64,000 bases of DNA from Protopterus annectens (taxonomy: Eukaryota > Chordata > Ceratodontiformes > Protopteridae): NCBI RefSeq assembly GCF_019279795.1, contig NC_056750.1, forward strand, positions 695,382,394 through 695,446,393. Reading direction: 5' to 3'. How positions within the stretch are numbered: the first letter of the stretch is position 1; each line of letters starts with the position of its first letter. The notes beneath the pieces are model-generated. The model was given only the letters and a program-made list of their open reading frames with translations. It did no database searches and was not told the origin of the DNA. Positions 48,167 to 60,275 of this stretch are shown here, piece by piece. A program made the position numbers and the translations under genes.

Positions 48167-48458
48167 GGGAATGATCAAGATGGCTGCCGACTAGTTTAGT
48201 CCCTACTCCTTGAGCTCCTCACAGCTGTTTAACTTTTGGTTTTTTTACAACTTTATACCAATCTTTTTCCTCAGTTTTTTTTACTAAAAGATTTTATAAA
48301 TCTTTTACTACGAATTTGGATTATTTTTTACTCTGGACTTCTTATCCTGGGATTTATTTTACCTCAGAACAATTTTGTTCTCTCTGCTGCTGGGACACCT
48401 GCTGCTCCAGTCTATTCCTGGTTCCTGAAATCCTGTCAATTGCAGTTCATCTCTGGGC

Positions 48459-49347
48459 ATGGCTACAAAATCCAACTCCATGGAGACTCAGCCTACAAAG
48501 GCCAAATTTTCTTCAATACTCTCTCCTGAAAAAGATTCCAGTTCAAAAAGACTAAGGACATCTAAACAACCTACTGAAACTTCCAAAGTAAGTAATAAAG
48601 ACTTAAATGATTCAAATTTCCTTTTAGACGAACTAAAAGTAGCATTAAAGCCTATCCAAAGTGCTAGCCAAAACTTTTCAGAACAATTTGCTGACTTTAG
48701 TAAAACTTTAAAGCAAATAAATGATAGAATGGATATGATTGAAAACAGAAATTCAGCTTTAGAGTTAAAAACAGATTCATTGGAAAGTGACCTTAAGTCT
48801 AAAGATAAGATTATTTCTGATATACAAGCTAAACTGTTGGATTTGGAGGCCAGGAGTCGAAGAAATAACATCATTATTCGTGGTTTGCCTGAATCTTATG
48901 ACAATAAAAACTTGCTATCTGTGACTAAGAATATCTTTGAAACATTGTTAAACTGTGAAACATCTTCAAAGTCTATAATTGTAGAGAGAGCACATAGAGC
49001 ATTACGTGCAAAGCAAGATTCTTCCACACCAAGGATTATTTATACTAAGTTATTAAACTTTCAGGATACTTTCCAGATCCTGGAAACAGCTAAAACTAAA
49101 AAACAATTCATATGGAAGTCTCACAAACTATCTTTTTCCCAAGATCTTCCTTCTCAAATTAAACTAAATAGACAAAAACTTGCCCCCTATTGTGCTGACT
49201 TGATAAAAGAGGGATAAGATTTCGTATGTCCTATCCAAATACTTTGTCTTTTACAGTTAATGACAAAAGGTTTGTGTGCTCAGACCCCAAAGATGCTAAA
49301 GACATTTTTCTTAAAACATTTAAAAAGCTTCCTGGCACTGTATCATA
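48459..49347 (+). pseudogene. LINE ORF1 protein (RNA chaperone), one frameshift
   Basis: Open for 252 codons to a stop at 49215. Similarity then continues in another frame (RMSYPNTLSFTVNDKRF, then DAKDIFLKTFKKLPGT) to a stop near 49347, so one base has been lost near 49212. Layout: polar N-terminus 1-50; coiled coil about 57-132, which would trimerise the protein; RRM-like domain from about 133 (ARSRRNNIIIRGLPE) to 215; C-terminal domain from about 222 (LSFSQDLPSQIKLNRQKLAP). This is the L1-type ORF1p architecture, which binds the LINE RNA in the RNP. The start ATG at 48459 is the first long in-frame one and lies about 290 bp inside the element. Confidence 0.85.
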
Positions 49348-51569
49348 ATATGTTACTGTCAATGGAACACAAAAGTGTTATTTTTCAGACAATATTTATA
49401 ATATAGGATGTACATGTCTGTTATGACCTAATCCTATTTCACTTCAATAACTTGTTTTGAATTTTTTTTGTTTTAATTCTGATAAGTTTTAAATAATATT
49501 GTGCTATGACAGGCTTTCCAGATTTATAGATTTACTATAAGTGATAAAAACAGTCAAATAGTTATGTTTCTTTCATTTCCTTGCTTTGTGTGAAGGCAGT
49601 ATACTAGTTTTTTTTAAAAGCTTTTAAATTACAGTCCCCTGTGTCAGTTATAAGATTTATGGAAGGAGAAACCGCGCCTCTCGAAACTCTTGAAGGAAAA
49701 ATCTTCTGCTCATAGCTTCAGCTGCTGTTCTACATGATCGCGCACCCACTACAGACTCTCCGAGATGGATGGTGACATCATCATTTGTTGCGAAAGCACG
49801 ACAGCTTCGCATACACAATTGCGCTTGTTTTCAGCATGTATTCAGCATCAGGAATGTTTTATTAGGACTTTCTATCATTTACAGTGTTCCTCTTCACAAG
49901 CGAAGGATGTTTTTAAGTTTAAATATGTCTTTCTCACACTTTACATTCAGCGATCCTACACATGTCTCTCTCGCTCCAAAGCGAGCAGTTACCTTCATGC
50001 ATTAGGATGGAAATTGTTCTTGAAACAAATGAACAGGTTAGTTTCATTTATTACAATTCCAGAAAATGGGTAAAGAAGAGAACATATATTTTCCTACAAA
50101 ATGTTGTTTTTTATGTTATCTTGATAGATGCCAAAATGTTTAAATAGACAAGTATTACACTGTACACCTGTTCATTTGAGAAATTCATGCATTTTTTTTC
50201 AGAAGTTTGATAAGGGGACTGCAGTTGGTGGTTTTGTTATAGAAAGCCTTTACACAAATGTAATGCTTGGAATGGATATCTTTAAATGTTATTAGCTAAA
50301 CTTACCTGTCTATATTTAAACTCCTTGATTTTTTGAGTTTAGCCTACTTGTTTTTGTTCTATTTAGATGTTATAATGAGTATATTTATGAACACTGTGTT
50401 TTTACATCCTGTTTGCTGTATTGCTTTTATATTTTAGAAGGACAGTTTAACTATATAATTTAACAGAGCCATTAGTATAAGTATTCTAAAATTTATTTAA
50501 ATCCATATGAAAGTACATTAATATTCATTTAATCTAGTGTACATACTGTAGTTTAAGGTACTATCCAATAGTTCTTATTTGTATTTATCTTTGAACATTA
50601 GATGGCCAAAACCTATTCAATTTATAATATATCATTGTGAGCAGATGCTATATTACTGCTATTTAGACAGTTAGCTTACATCTATATTGAATTGTTTTTT
50701 TAGAGTATGGTCGCTTGGAGGACAGTTTATGCTTTATTTGAACTATAGTTAAATGCTCATTCTATAGTTATTTGAGTTTTTTATCACACTTATTGTCTAT
50801 TTGACTACTGGAAAAAAGTTACTAAGCATTAAAGAGTGTTTATTGGATAGTGCATGATTTTATCTGTTTAGCAATGTTTATGGCTTTTTTATATATATGT
50901 ATATCTAAAACATCACCTTATATATGATACAACTATCCCTAGATTTCTCACTGTTTTGTTTACATATATGATAGTGTTATTAGATGGGTTTCTTTATATT
51001 TATTTACATTACCTAACATATGTTGTTTTAATTGTAATACTTGTTATGCCGTATTGTTTTAGTTAATCAAAATTTATTCTATTTTTTCTTCTTCTTTGAA
51101 ATACTTGAGGAAATGCATTTAATCACTATAATTTTTACTTAATAATAGGAGCTTTTAGCTTAGTATTTCAAGTAGGGATTGAGTATGTTGGACATCTTGA
51201 ATTTAGTTAGTCTTGTATATAGTTTTAGTAGTATTACTCTGGTTTTAATTTGTGTTAGGCTTCCTTTGAGCAATTTTTATATTAATCCGATGTTATTATT
51301 ATTTATAATTACAACTTCTATCTTATTCACTTCTGATCTTCCTTTATCACAGGGTGATTGGTGGGTAGGCACTAGGGTTAGGATAAAGGATATTAATATA
51401 CATTTTATTGCTCTTGAAAATTTTTTTTCTTTATTTTTCAGCAAATGATATTTGTTGACCCGATTGCATATTCAAATGCTGCTTTTTCTTTTTTTTCTTT
51501 TTTAAAGTATTATTGGATTTTTACTTTGAGTTCACCTTTATAGCATCAATAATGATTGTATGCCTTGAA
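49348..51569. other. Inter-ORF spacer of the LINE, 2.2 kb
   Basis: No coding sequence recognised. At about 49670-49840 there is a short cluster of CpGs (ACCGCGCCTCTCGAAAC, GATCGCGCACCC, TTGCGAAAGCACGACAGC) in otherwise AT-rich sequence, with TGACATCATC, a CRE/AP-1-like word. The spacer is far longer than usual for L1, so it may hold an older insertion or an internal promoter. Confidence 0.5.
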
Positions 51570-54500
51570 TATGCCAGTTGATATAATATTGGATTCTTGG
51601 AATGTTAGAGGTATTCAAGGCAAAGCCAAAAGTCATTATTATTTCATTTGATTTTTAAGTCACAGGCAAATATTTGTTTTATTCAAGAGACCCATATTCC
51701 GCGTCTTGATTGGAATAAAGAGAGAAATAAAAATGGATCACAAAGATAGTAGCTTCAGGTGACTCATCTAATTCCAGAGGAGTAGCTATAATCATTAAAC
51801 AAAAATTCATGGGGAACATTATTGATGAGAAATTTGATAATGAGGGAGATGGTGCTTATTTACCACTTCTATTGTTGGTCTGGACAAACCTCTTTTAGTC
51901 TTAAACTTATATGGCCCATGTAATTCACAACATTTGTTCATTTTAAAAATTTATAATATTCTCACATCCTATAAAGACCACCATATTATAGTGGGTGGTG
52001 ACTGGAGCAGTAATGAATCCAGTAATTGATCGATCCCATTCCACTGTTACTTATAATTATCAATCTACTATGGCCCTTAATGATTTGATGACGGAATATA
52101 ATTTAATTGATCCACTTCACAATGTTAAAGTCTTAAATAAGAATGATATCTATACTTATTACTCCAAGTGTTACCGTTAAGTGGTCCAGATTGGATTTCT
52201 TTCTAATTTCTGATTATATCTCAAAATATATTTTGGATTTTAACATTGAACCTAGATTCTTTTTGGACCATTCAAGAATCTCACTAAAATTAAACATAAA
52301 CTCTAATATTAAAAATAAAATTGACTTTAATAAGTGGTCTTTAAATAATAATTTACTGCTTAATGAAGATATTTGCAAACAATGTTCAGAAATCTTACAG
52401 GAAATGGAAAATAACCTGGGGTCATCAGACATTCCTTATGACATACAATGAGCTGCATGTAAAGTGAGATTAAGAGGATTATTTATTAGTAAAGCGGCTT
52501 TTTTCAAAAAGCAATACTTTAAGAAAGAGGAGTTCTTAAAATCTAGAATTTTTTCCTTGGAAAATCATCTTAGACTGAATCATGACCCTACTATAGAAAA
52601 ATAAATTCTCGACTGTCAGAAAGATTTAATTTTGCTTCACCAAAATAATCTCTCTTTAGCTGAACAAAAATTACTTGCTTCATATTCAGAATGGGCCCAG
52701 GTTCCTTCTAAATTATTAGCGAGAATTATTAAAGTTAATTTTGAAAGACCGAAAATCTCATCTTTATCTTATAAAAATAAATTATATAACACGGATGAAG
52801 AGATAATTCAGCTATTCACTTCTCTCTATACTGATTTATATTCAGGTTCTTCTAATTCAGTTAATGATAATCACTTAAAAATCTTTTTAAATTCTCTACA
52901 TTCCCTAAATTAAATGATAGTCAACAAAAATTACTTTCTGCTCCTATATCGTTACAAGAAATCTCGGATTCAATTGATAATCTTAAATTGGGAAAATCTC
53001 CTGGTCCAGATGGTTTTACTCCAGAATTTTTCAAAACTTTCAAATTGGTAATTCTTCCCTTTCTTCTCAAAGTATATAATTATATAAGAGTTAACGATAT
53101 CTCAGATATTCATTGGAATACATCTAAAACCATCCTAATTCTAAAAAATAATAAAGAAAAATCTGACCCAATAAATTATAGACCCATTTCTTTAATAAAC
53201 GTAGATATTAAGATTTTATCATCTATTTTGGCTAACAGATTGAAACAGATTTTACCCTCAATTATTTCCCTAGATCAATCAGGTTTTATGTCCCACAGAC
53301 ATGCTTGGGATAATACTCTGTCCTTAGAGTCTATCATTCATCTCATTAAAAAATTCAAACCCTATATATGCTCTGATCATTGATGCATCAAATGCCTTTG
53401 ACAGAGTCTGTTGGAACTTTCTCTTTCAAACTATGTCATGTTTCAATATTCCTTTATTCTTTATAATTTTTTAAAAGTTTTATACAAAGATATGTTTACT
53501 AGACTTTACATTAATGGTCAATTTTCTTCTCCTATAAAGATTACCAGAGGAACAAGACAGGGTTGTCCATTGTCTCCCTTTCTTTTAACATTTATTTAGA
53601 ACCTTTGTTGTTGTATATTATTCAAAATACTTTTCATAATGTCCCCAGAATTCTTAATACCAAAATTCATTTTTCAGCTTTCGCTGATGATCTAGTTATT
53701 TACTTCCAAACTCCATTATCTGATTATAGAAAAATAACAAACTCCATTGATTACTTCTCTTGGTTTGAATTATCTTTTAAATTCTTCTAAAACTCATATT
53801 TTCCTTAAATCACTTAGCACATAAATCATTTTTGTTTTCAGATCATCATTTTCAGTTTACTTATAGTATAAAATATTTAGGTATCAATTTAGAACACAAT
53901 AATAAATCTTCTTTTCAAAATAACATCAATAAAGTATGGAATTCAATATTATCTGATATGGACAGATGGAAACATCTAAACCTTTCACTTTTATCAAAGG
54001 CGGCCATAATTAAAATGAACATTCTGCCTAAATTCCTTTACCAGTTCACATCATCTGATCAGATAATTCCAAAATCTTTTTCTGAGTCTGTAAATAAAGC
54101 TCTGGCAAAATTTTTATGGTTCCCTAAATCTGTTAGAATTTCCTATTCCAGATTGTCAATTTTGAAGGACAAGGGTGGTTTAGGCCTTCCTAATCTATAT
54201 CTCTATTATTTGATTGTCTCATCTAATAAACTTCTCACCATATCTAATTTCAAGAATATTTCTTATACAAATCATTCTTTATGGATAAAATTATGGTACA
54301 ATTACATCATTTCAAAAAATATAAATCCAGAAGCTATTCCTTTTATCTCTTTGGATAGTTTATTTATTAAAAATATGTCTACTGTAATTAAACAAAAGAT
54401 TAGAGCCTTCCAAACCTTACTCAAACTATGTAATCTAGAAAAGATTTCTCACCTTATTCAACCAATTCATCTAAACCCAAATATAATGATAGACAACAAA

Positions 54501-55314
54501 CCCTTTAACTTAACAAAATATCCTTTAATAAAAATTTAAAAGTTAGAGATGTTTTGAAATATCTTGACTTATCTTTACCCGATTGGCGTAAAATGTTGAA
54601 AGTAAATTGGAACTATTCACCAATCCTTAGTCAACTAAGAGTAATAATTAAAAACAAGTTTTTATGTTTAGACCACATAGAACTACAAATGAAAAACCTC
54701 GACATGATTATCAAAATACTTTCCTCATCAGATAAAATGCTCTCAAACTCTTATAAGTTAATCAATAGCTTAATAATGGACCATAATTGTCTTTTATCAA
54801 ATGTTTGGTTAAGTTATAACTCCCAATTGTCAGAGTCTCAGAAACTTTTGGCCATTAGATATACAAAGGAATTTATCCCTTTTAAAAAATGATCATATAC
54901 ACAATTAATGATTAATAATGACGCCTACTATACCCCATACAAATTAAATAAATTTAACCCAAGTAAATCCCCATCATGTTCATGTTGTTCTCACCCCAAG
55001 CAGACCTTCTACATATCTTATGGTATTGTCATTTTTCTCACAGATTATGGACCTCTTTGAAAGTCAGATTGCAGAAAATGGGGTACCAAAAGTCTACATT
55101 GTCCTGGGAACTTGCTGTTCTTCATATTCCATTAATTCATCTTTCAAAATTAGATATTCATGTTATCATTTTTATTTGCTCATTACTAAAACTTTACATA
55201 ATACAAAATTGGCTGGATCGAACCAAACTAAATTGGGTTACTTTCCAGAAAATGGCTTTTTCATATATTGATGCTCAAAGGCACTTAGTTAGAAGTCCAA
55301 AAAAAAAGCATTAA
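51570..55314 (+). pseudogene. LINE ORF2 protein (endonuclease-RT), broken
   Basis: APE endonuclease about 51570-52310: DSWNVRGIQGKAK (Asn motif), CFIQETHIPRL (catalytic Glu), VGGDWS (GGDFN position) and SRLDFFLIS with FLDHSRISLKL at the end (S-D-H motif, here LDH). RT about 52920-53790: GKSPGPDGFTPEFFK, INYRPISLINVDIKILSSIL, QSGFMSHRHAWDN, IDASNAFDRV, ITRGTRQGCPLSPF, and FADDLVIYF with the catalytic FADD codons at 53680-53691. The thumb runs on through 53832-54539 (YSIKYLGINL, LSLLSKAAIIKMNILPKFLY). Near 54976, LLHILWYCHFSHRLW is the C-terminal Cys/His-like segment. Open pieces lie in all three frames, showing multiple frameshifts. Confidence 0.85.
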
Positions 55315-55366
55315 AAAAGTTAGTGTTAGAAAAAGTCTTAAATATAATAAATAGTTAATGTTAAAA

Positions 55367-55390
55367 TTTTTTTTTTTTTTTTTTTTTTTT
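55367..55390. repeat. T24 tract in the LINE 3' UTR
   Basis: A pure run of about 24 T residues followed by CAGG. On + it also resembles a strong 3' splice acceptor tract. Confidence 0.9.
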
Positions 55391-55583
55391 CAGGTTGCCT
55401 AACTTGTATATAGTGTACATATTGCGTATTGCTTTATTACTTAATAATATGTTAAATCTCCTGAAGGATTGTTTTCTCATCTATGAGTTGAAATATGTTT
55501 ATTTATACCTAATGTTCATGTATAAAACTTCTAACTGTCTTGTTATTTATATTTTTAATAAAAAATTTTTTTTGAGAAAAAAA

Positions 55584-55599
55584 AACTTCTCACTTTCTT
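55584..55599. repeat. TSD of the L1-type LINE, right copy
   Basis: AACTTCTCACTTTCTT, identical to 48151-48166. Confidence 0.9.
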
Positions 55600-55849
55600 T
55601 TTCTTCCCTATGCTGCTCCCTTAGTATAAGGAATATGTCAGTATCATTAGTTTTTGCCTTTTTTCCTTTGTTCATAGATTCCCGCTGCTTAAAGTCTGCA
55701 CTATGTTGCATTCTTTATTTTACACTAGCAGAAATGCTAGGGACTTTGTAGTCTCCTGCTTAACTCACTTTCTACTCTCTTTGTTCCGAAGGCCCTCACT
55801 CATGTATTTTTTTCTTTTTCTATGGCCGTCTCAGTTTGTGTGCTAATAC

Positions 55850-56412
55850 ATACCTCTCAAGTGTACCTCATTATGAGTAATTTACCTCATTTGGGATCTT
55901 AAAAAGGTCATGTTCCTTGAAGTTCCACATTGAAAGGGTCTGTAACACATTCAGTGTTAGGAATTATTTTAAGTGAAATCCATGGTAAATAGAAATGAAT
56001 TGGGTCTATGTTAAATCATCAAACGCTTAAAAAAGTGAACAGTGATTTATCAAACCCATGTAAGAAAAAGCTTACAATCTCGAACGCATAGAACAGTGAT
56101 TTTTTTTTCCCCAAGGGAAAAAAATCACTCTTACACACACAAAAAAAAAAAAAATATATTGTGTTTTCAAGTTCAATCAAGACGCATTCAAAAGAATGCT
56201 TCTTTGATCATTTAATAGGAACCCAATGAATCATATTAATTCATTAAAGGATCTTCTTTATAAGTAAAACCAACATATTTTAACCAGCCTATGACCTTCC
56301 TAGCTGAAGTTATTAGTAAGCCATTAGTGTATATTTTCCACAATCTGCCAATTTGTTCCACATTATGAGGGCTAGTGTTCCTCATTTTGGATGTGGAAGG
56401 TTGAGAGCTACG
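55850..56412. mobile_element. Possible MITE with internal hairpin
   Basis: The left end TACCTCTCAAGTGTACCTC and the complement of the right end TAGCTCTCAACCTTCCACATC are imperfect inverted repeats. Near the middle, AGTGATTTTTTTTTCC-CCAA-GGGAAAAAAATCACT (56096-56130) forms a strong hairpin. No ORF. It lies within the Gypsy-like remnant. Confidence 0.35.
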
Positions 56413-56639
56413 TTTTTGTATTTTTATTCTGACCTTTACCTTGTATTCATTTTACTTTAGAATTTCCTGTTGTTTTTTTCTTAATTTTTTATACTGACAT
56501 TTCCTATAGTTTTGGATTTCCATTGCTGTACCATTTGGGCATACTTCTAATAAAAAAACAGGATGATTTTTCCAATCTAACCACAACTAAATTGTGGTTC
56601 TGTTGTAATTTCTATCCCAGTTCCTTTCTCCTAGTTTTG

Positions 56640-57080
56640 GTTGTGTCTGTATAACTGCCAGTGCCTTGCATTTGCCTAATTCTTATACTGAATGGGTGTA
56701 CACAACTGCTGTTCTACCTCTATCTTAATAAGATTATCAGCCTATCATGTTATCTCTGTGGATTGCCCCTCCTCCCATGTATTCTGTTGTGCTTTAACAT
56801 GGGAAAATCTTTACCTAATAATAAATCTTGAGTTATATCAGGGGAAACATCCATCCATGGAAAACATATGTTTCCAAAGAACTATCAGAATGACTATGTG
56901 TGTAAGGGAATACTATTTTCTGTAACAGTATATGCATACTACCTTCATTATTGATTGCCACTAGTTTCATACGTGCATAACAAGGGAACTCAGACAAGAG
57001 TTATCATACTTCCAAGGGATATCAGAGCTTGAACTTCCCTTCTTTCTAAAAACACACCATCTTTGACTACTTTTGTTGTA
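56640..57080 (-). pseudogene. Gypsy-like protease and linker remnant
   Basis: On the minus strand VQALISLGSMITLV (about 57000-57040) sits where the aspartic protease active site ALLDTGSMVTLV-like motif is expected, with the catalytic D-T-G lost. Farther along, DVSPDITQDLLLGKDFPML (56797-56850) matches the conserved LLGxD-F/W-P end of the protease of Gypsy elements. KCKALAVIQTQ (about 56650) resembles the LAVTTRxQ linker to RT. No RT was found. It may belong with the integrase remnant at 47220, the L1-type LINE and a MITE having inserted between. Confidence 0.55.
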
Positions 57081-57479
57081 ACACAATGAAAGAAGGCTGA
57101 CACTATTATCCTAGATGATGGAGCAATGACTGCTAAAGCACACATTTCATTTTTTTTGTCAGTCATTTACCTCAGTGTTAATTATACAGAGCTGAATAAT
57201 GTGACCCCTCATTCCACATTTATAAAAAGTGAATACATTACTTGCTGCTTTTTATTTCATAGTAGTACATTCCTTATTATAGTGCAAGTCTTAGATACTC
57301 ATTTTAAGCATTGCTTTACTAATTAGTACAATATCTGCTACAATTATTAACATATCAGAGTACTTGGAATCACTTTTCATTCCCCATTTTTTATTTTACT
57401 GGGCTTTATTGTTGCTGTGCTGTTCATGGTAGAGTCTTAAAATATGCTTTATGTCTTACATCTGAGCATTTAATTATCT

Positions 57480-57690
57480 ACATTAAAAGTCTGGTTATGA
57501 CATTTTTTGTTTCTACCTCAGGAATTATATCAGCTAAGTCTAAAACTTCTATCATAAGCTTAACATAGGTAATGCACTGTATTCCATATCCACATACATT
57601 TACAGTGCCTCTCATATCAGCTTGAATAACATGAATCAAACCAGGTTTGCTTGACTACAGTTCTTTGTTTCAGCATATTTCTATAAAAGG
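57480..57690 (-). pseudogene. Possible integrase-core fragment
   Basis: Minus-strand residues HVIQADMRGTVNVCGYG, then YVKLMIEVLDLADIIPEVET, resemble the first catalytic-Asp strand (DxxGP) and the following VDxxTRxPEAxPL region of Gypsy integrases. Its position 5' of the protease is wrong for one intact element, so if real it is from another copy. Weak. Confidence 0.3.
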
Positions 57691-59580
57691 AACGTACATC
57701 CAAAGTGTACACGCACATGTACCAAACCCATTCTACCTGTGTCTCAGATATCACCAGTAAGCATTTTGTGGCATCCTTAATAAAGAATCATATAAAGTTT
57801 AAAAAATGCAGACTTACTATAATGGGAAAGTGATGTATAACAGATTTTACCTACCCTCAACAGTAATTTTAGACAAATCGTTCTTGCCAGGGCACAAGCC
57901 GTTCTTAACATGGTTTAAGTTTGTCTTTTCACTTTTTGTCTCCAGGTTGAAATATGTGTGGTATAAACTGTAGGAGTTTACATACTGATATTATGAAAGA
58001 AAAGAAATAAGGAGTTGTTAAAAACATCTCAGGAAATTTTTGGACATGTAAAGTTGGCATATGTCTTTACAAGTGCTGCATATTCTGGAATCATGCTTGT
58101 ATGCAACTAATAGGGGAAAAAATCCACATTACCCACATATTAACATAATTTGGTATGCATGTGTTTTGTAATAGAAATATAAGTACTCATCAGAGAAGCA
58201 GGTCAAAAATGATTCTACCATCAGTCCATCAATGAGGAGTATAACACTTGGAAAGGGGGGGACTGATGTGAATAATTAGAGTTTCTAGAGAATGAGTGCA
58301 CATTTTTTAAGCTTTGTGCCATTTAGTGATAATTCCATTAATAAAAACATAAATGGGAAAGCATTTGTTTGCAAAAAAGATCTGAAGACTTATATATGAG
58401 AAATTATAAACATCTTATCTATAAGCAGGCTTATTTTTGATATACTTGGTTTGGCCATCTCTTCATGACAATCTAGTTTGATGTTTAGTGTTTAACCAAT
58501 ACGAAATCCCAGTTGCAAAGCACATGATCCCTCTGACTGAAGCAACCATGCATTTTATTAACATGGATATAAAATGACTTATTTACTTTTTCTAGGGTGA
58601 GGTGCATTCATTTCAAGCCTTTTCGCAACAATCTCAGTTTTTTCCAGAAAATATATGGCAGAGTCATTTGTATTCTGCAGTTTATTTGCAATGCATGAAA
58701 ACAGAATCATTCTGCTTTCTCAGAAGAGAGAGAATAAAGTAAATCTAAGTTGGAAATAATATTATTTTGTATTAGCAAACAGTTTTAATAAAAATATACA
58801 TGAGCTGTGCTTCAGCAGACTTTACATGCAACTGATTTTATGGACTGTTTAGTTCTTATTTTTGAAGATAGTTACTCAGAAATATGCCTATTACTTTAGT
58901 CACTGGGCTTTGTAAATTTCCTTTGATTTGCAAAAGTTAGCTTAAAATGTATATAAGAAATGATTTATAGTCTAAAACTTGTTGGGAATGACCACGGAAT
59001 TATTAGTTCTTTCTCAGAGTGCTGCTGCTTGTTTTGTAAGTTCATCTCTTGTCAGCCATTTATTTTTCATTTAAGAGGTTACACATTTTGTCCATGATAA
59101 TGCAGGAAAATTTAGGACTTCTGCAAACTTTCAGCCTTCTACTTTTGTAAGTAACTTTGCTGTGAATTAAATATTATTTGCCTCGGTGGTGCCAGGATAC
59201 AAAGAGGTTAATATAATGCATTGAAGCAGTAAAACTAAGATGGCAGCCATCTTGGCTGGAGTTAGACAGTAGTGCCCTTGATATCATACTACCATAAAGT
59301 AAATATATGAAACATAAGTGGACTGAAATTCTATTAAGTGTGTGATTCCATGTATCATCCAGAGAACTAAAAGTTCAGAGACAGAGGTTTGTAAAGATGT
59401 AATTAAACCATGGATGCTGTCAGCCAGTATAAAGTTATACCAGTGGACAGTTAATTACCAAAATCAGCAGAATATCGTTCTTGGACATCTGCACAGAGGA
59501 GGCAGAGAGCCTGCAGAAAACAAAGAGATTACAAAAGAAGATGACAAATAGCTCAGATAACTAATTGTGAAGACAGCTGG
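57691..59580. other. Unassigned sequence
   Basis: No recognised gene. The words FQPGDKK and WQERFV on the minus strand near 57870-57960 faintly recall the C-terminal part of Gypsy integrases. Confidence 0.3.
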
Positions 59581-59589
59581 GAAAACTCT

Positions 59590-59758
59590 GAGCTGCTTTC
59601 CTTCTCGTTGTAACAGCTAGATATGTATTATCATCTGGCCTGAGCTGAAATTCATTTGGTGGCAATTTACCCATTACCACTGGCCAGATTATCAAACTGA
59701 AAGAAGAAAAAAAAGAGTCACTTATTATAGAAACAGTAATGCCTTCTAGGCTGGGCAT
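59590..59758 (-). pseudogene. Possible Gypsy-like protease-RT linker fragment
   Basis: The minus-strand ORF holds LRPDDNTYLAVTTRRKAAQ, like the LAVTTRxQAxQ linker after the protease in Gypsy polyproteins. Short and without flanking domains. Confidence 0.3.
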
Positions 59759-60117
59759 TACTTGGCAAATAATATTCCTCAGAGGGGTGTTGACAGCTTC
59801 AATGTCACAGGCAGATAGCCTCTATATACCCAATTATTTTACCAATAATGCCCACATTGGAGGGAATTATTGCACTTAGATAATGGAATATTGTTTCATA
59901 TTTGTTTTCATTAATGTATTACTATGTACTTTTTTGTAATTTTGATATAAAATAGTATTTTTGCTTAATGTTTAAAGGTTGCTGTAGCATATGTAATTGT
60001 TGACAAAAGTATTTAATGTTCACACACGAGTATGCACATTCACACACATATTTGCAGAGGTACAGACAGATTCACACATGCACAAATACAAAGAAACACA
60101 CACACACACACACACAG

Positions 60118-60275
60118 TAGGCAGGCAGGCATATAGTTAGCTCTTAAATTACAGAATTATTAAATGTAAGATATGGAAGTGTGGAGTAAGAAAGCCCAGT
60201 CAGGGCAAACTTTTTCAGAATACCTGCTTACAGAACTGGGAGATAGACCTTGGGGATGCCTGTAGCCTTGATTTT
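60118..60275 (+). repeat. Diverged repeat, inverted partner of 46850-47000
   Basis: Shares GTTAGCTCTTAA, AGAATACCTG, AGAACTGGGAGA and CCTTGGGGATGCCTGTAG in order with the minus strand at 46850-47000, 13 kb away. Confidence 0.6.

Larger units (their letters stand above)
48167..55583 (+). mobile_element. Full-length L1/Tx1-type LINE, 7.4 kb
   Basis: Bounded by a perfect 16-bp TSD (48151-48166 and 55584-55599). The 5' UTR begins near AAGATGGCTGCCGACTAG (48177-48194), close to the start of many L1 elements. ORF1 follows at 48459. A long spacer without clear coding runs from about 49350 to 51560. ORF2 (endonuclease, RT, C-terminal Cys/His-like segment) spans about 51570-55314. A T24 tract lies at 55367-55390, and the tail is A-rich (AATAAAAAATTTTTTTTGAG then A9). 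ORF2 is broken by at least six frame changes or stops, so it cannot move now. The perfect TSD indicates a fairly recent insertion. L1 versus Tx1 cannot be settled here. Confidence 0.9.
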
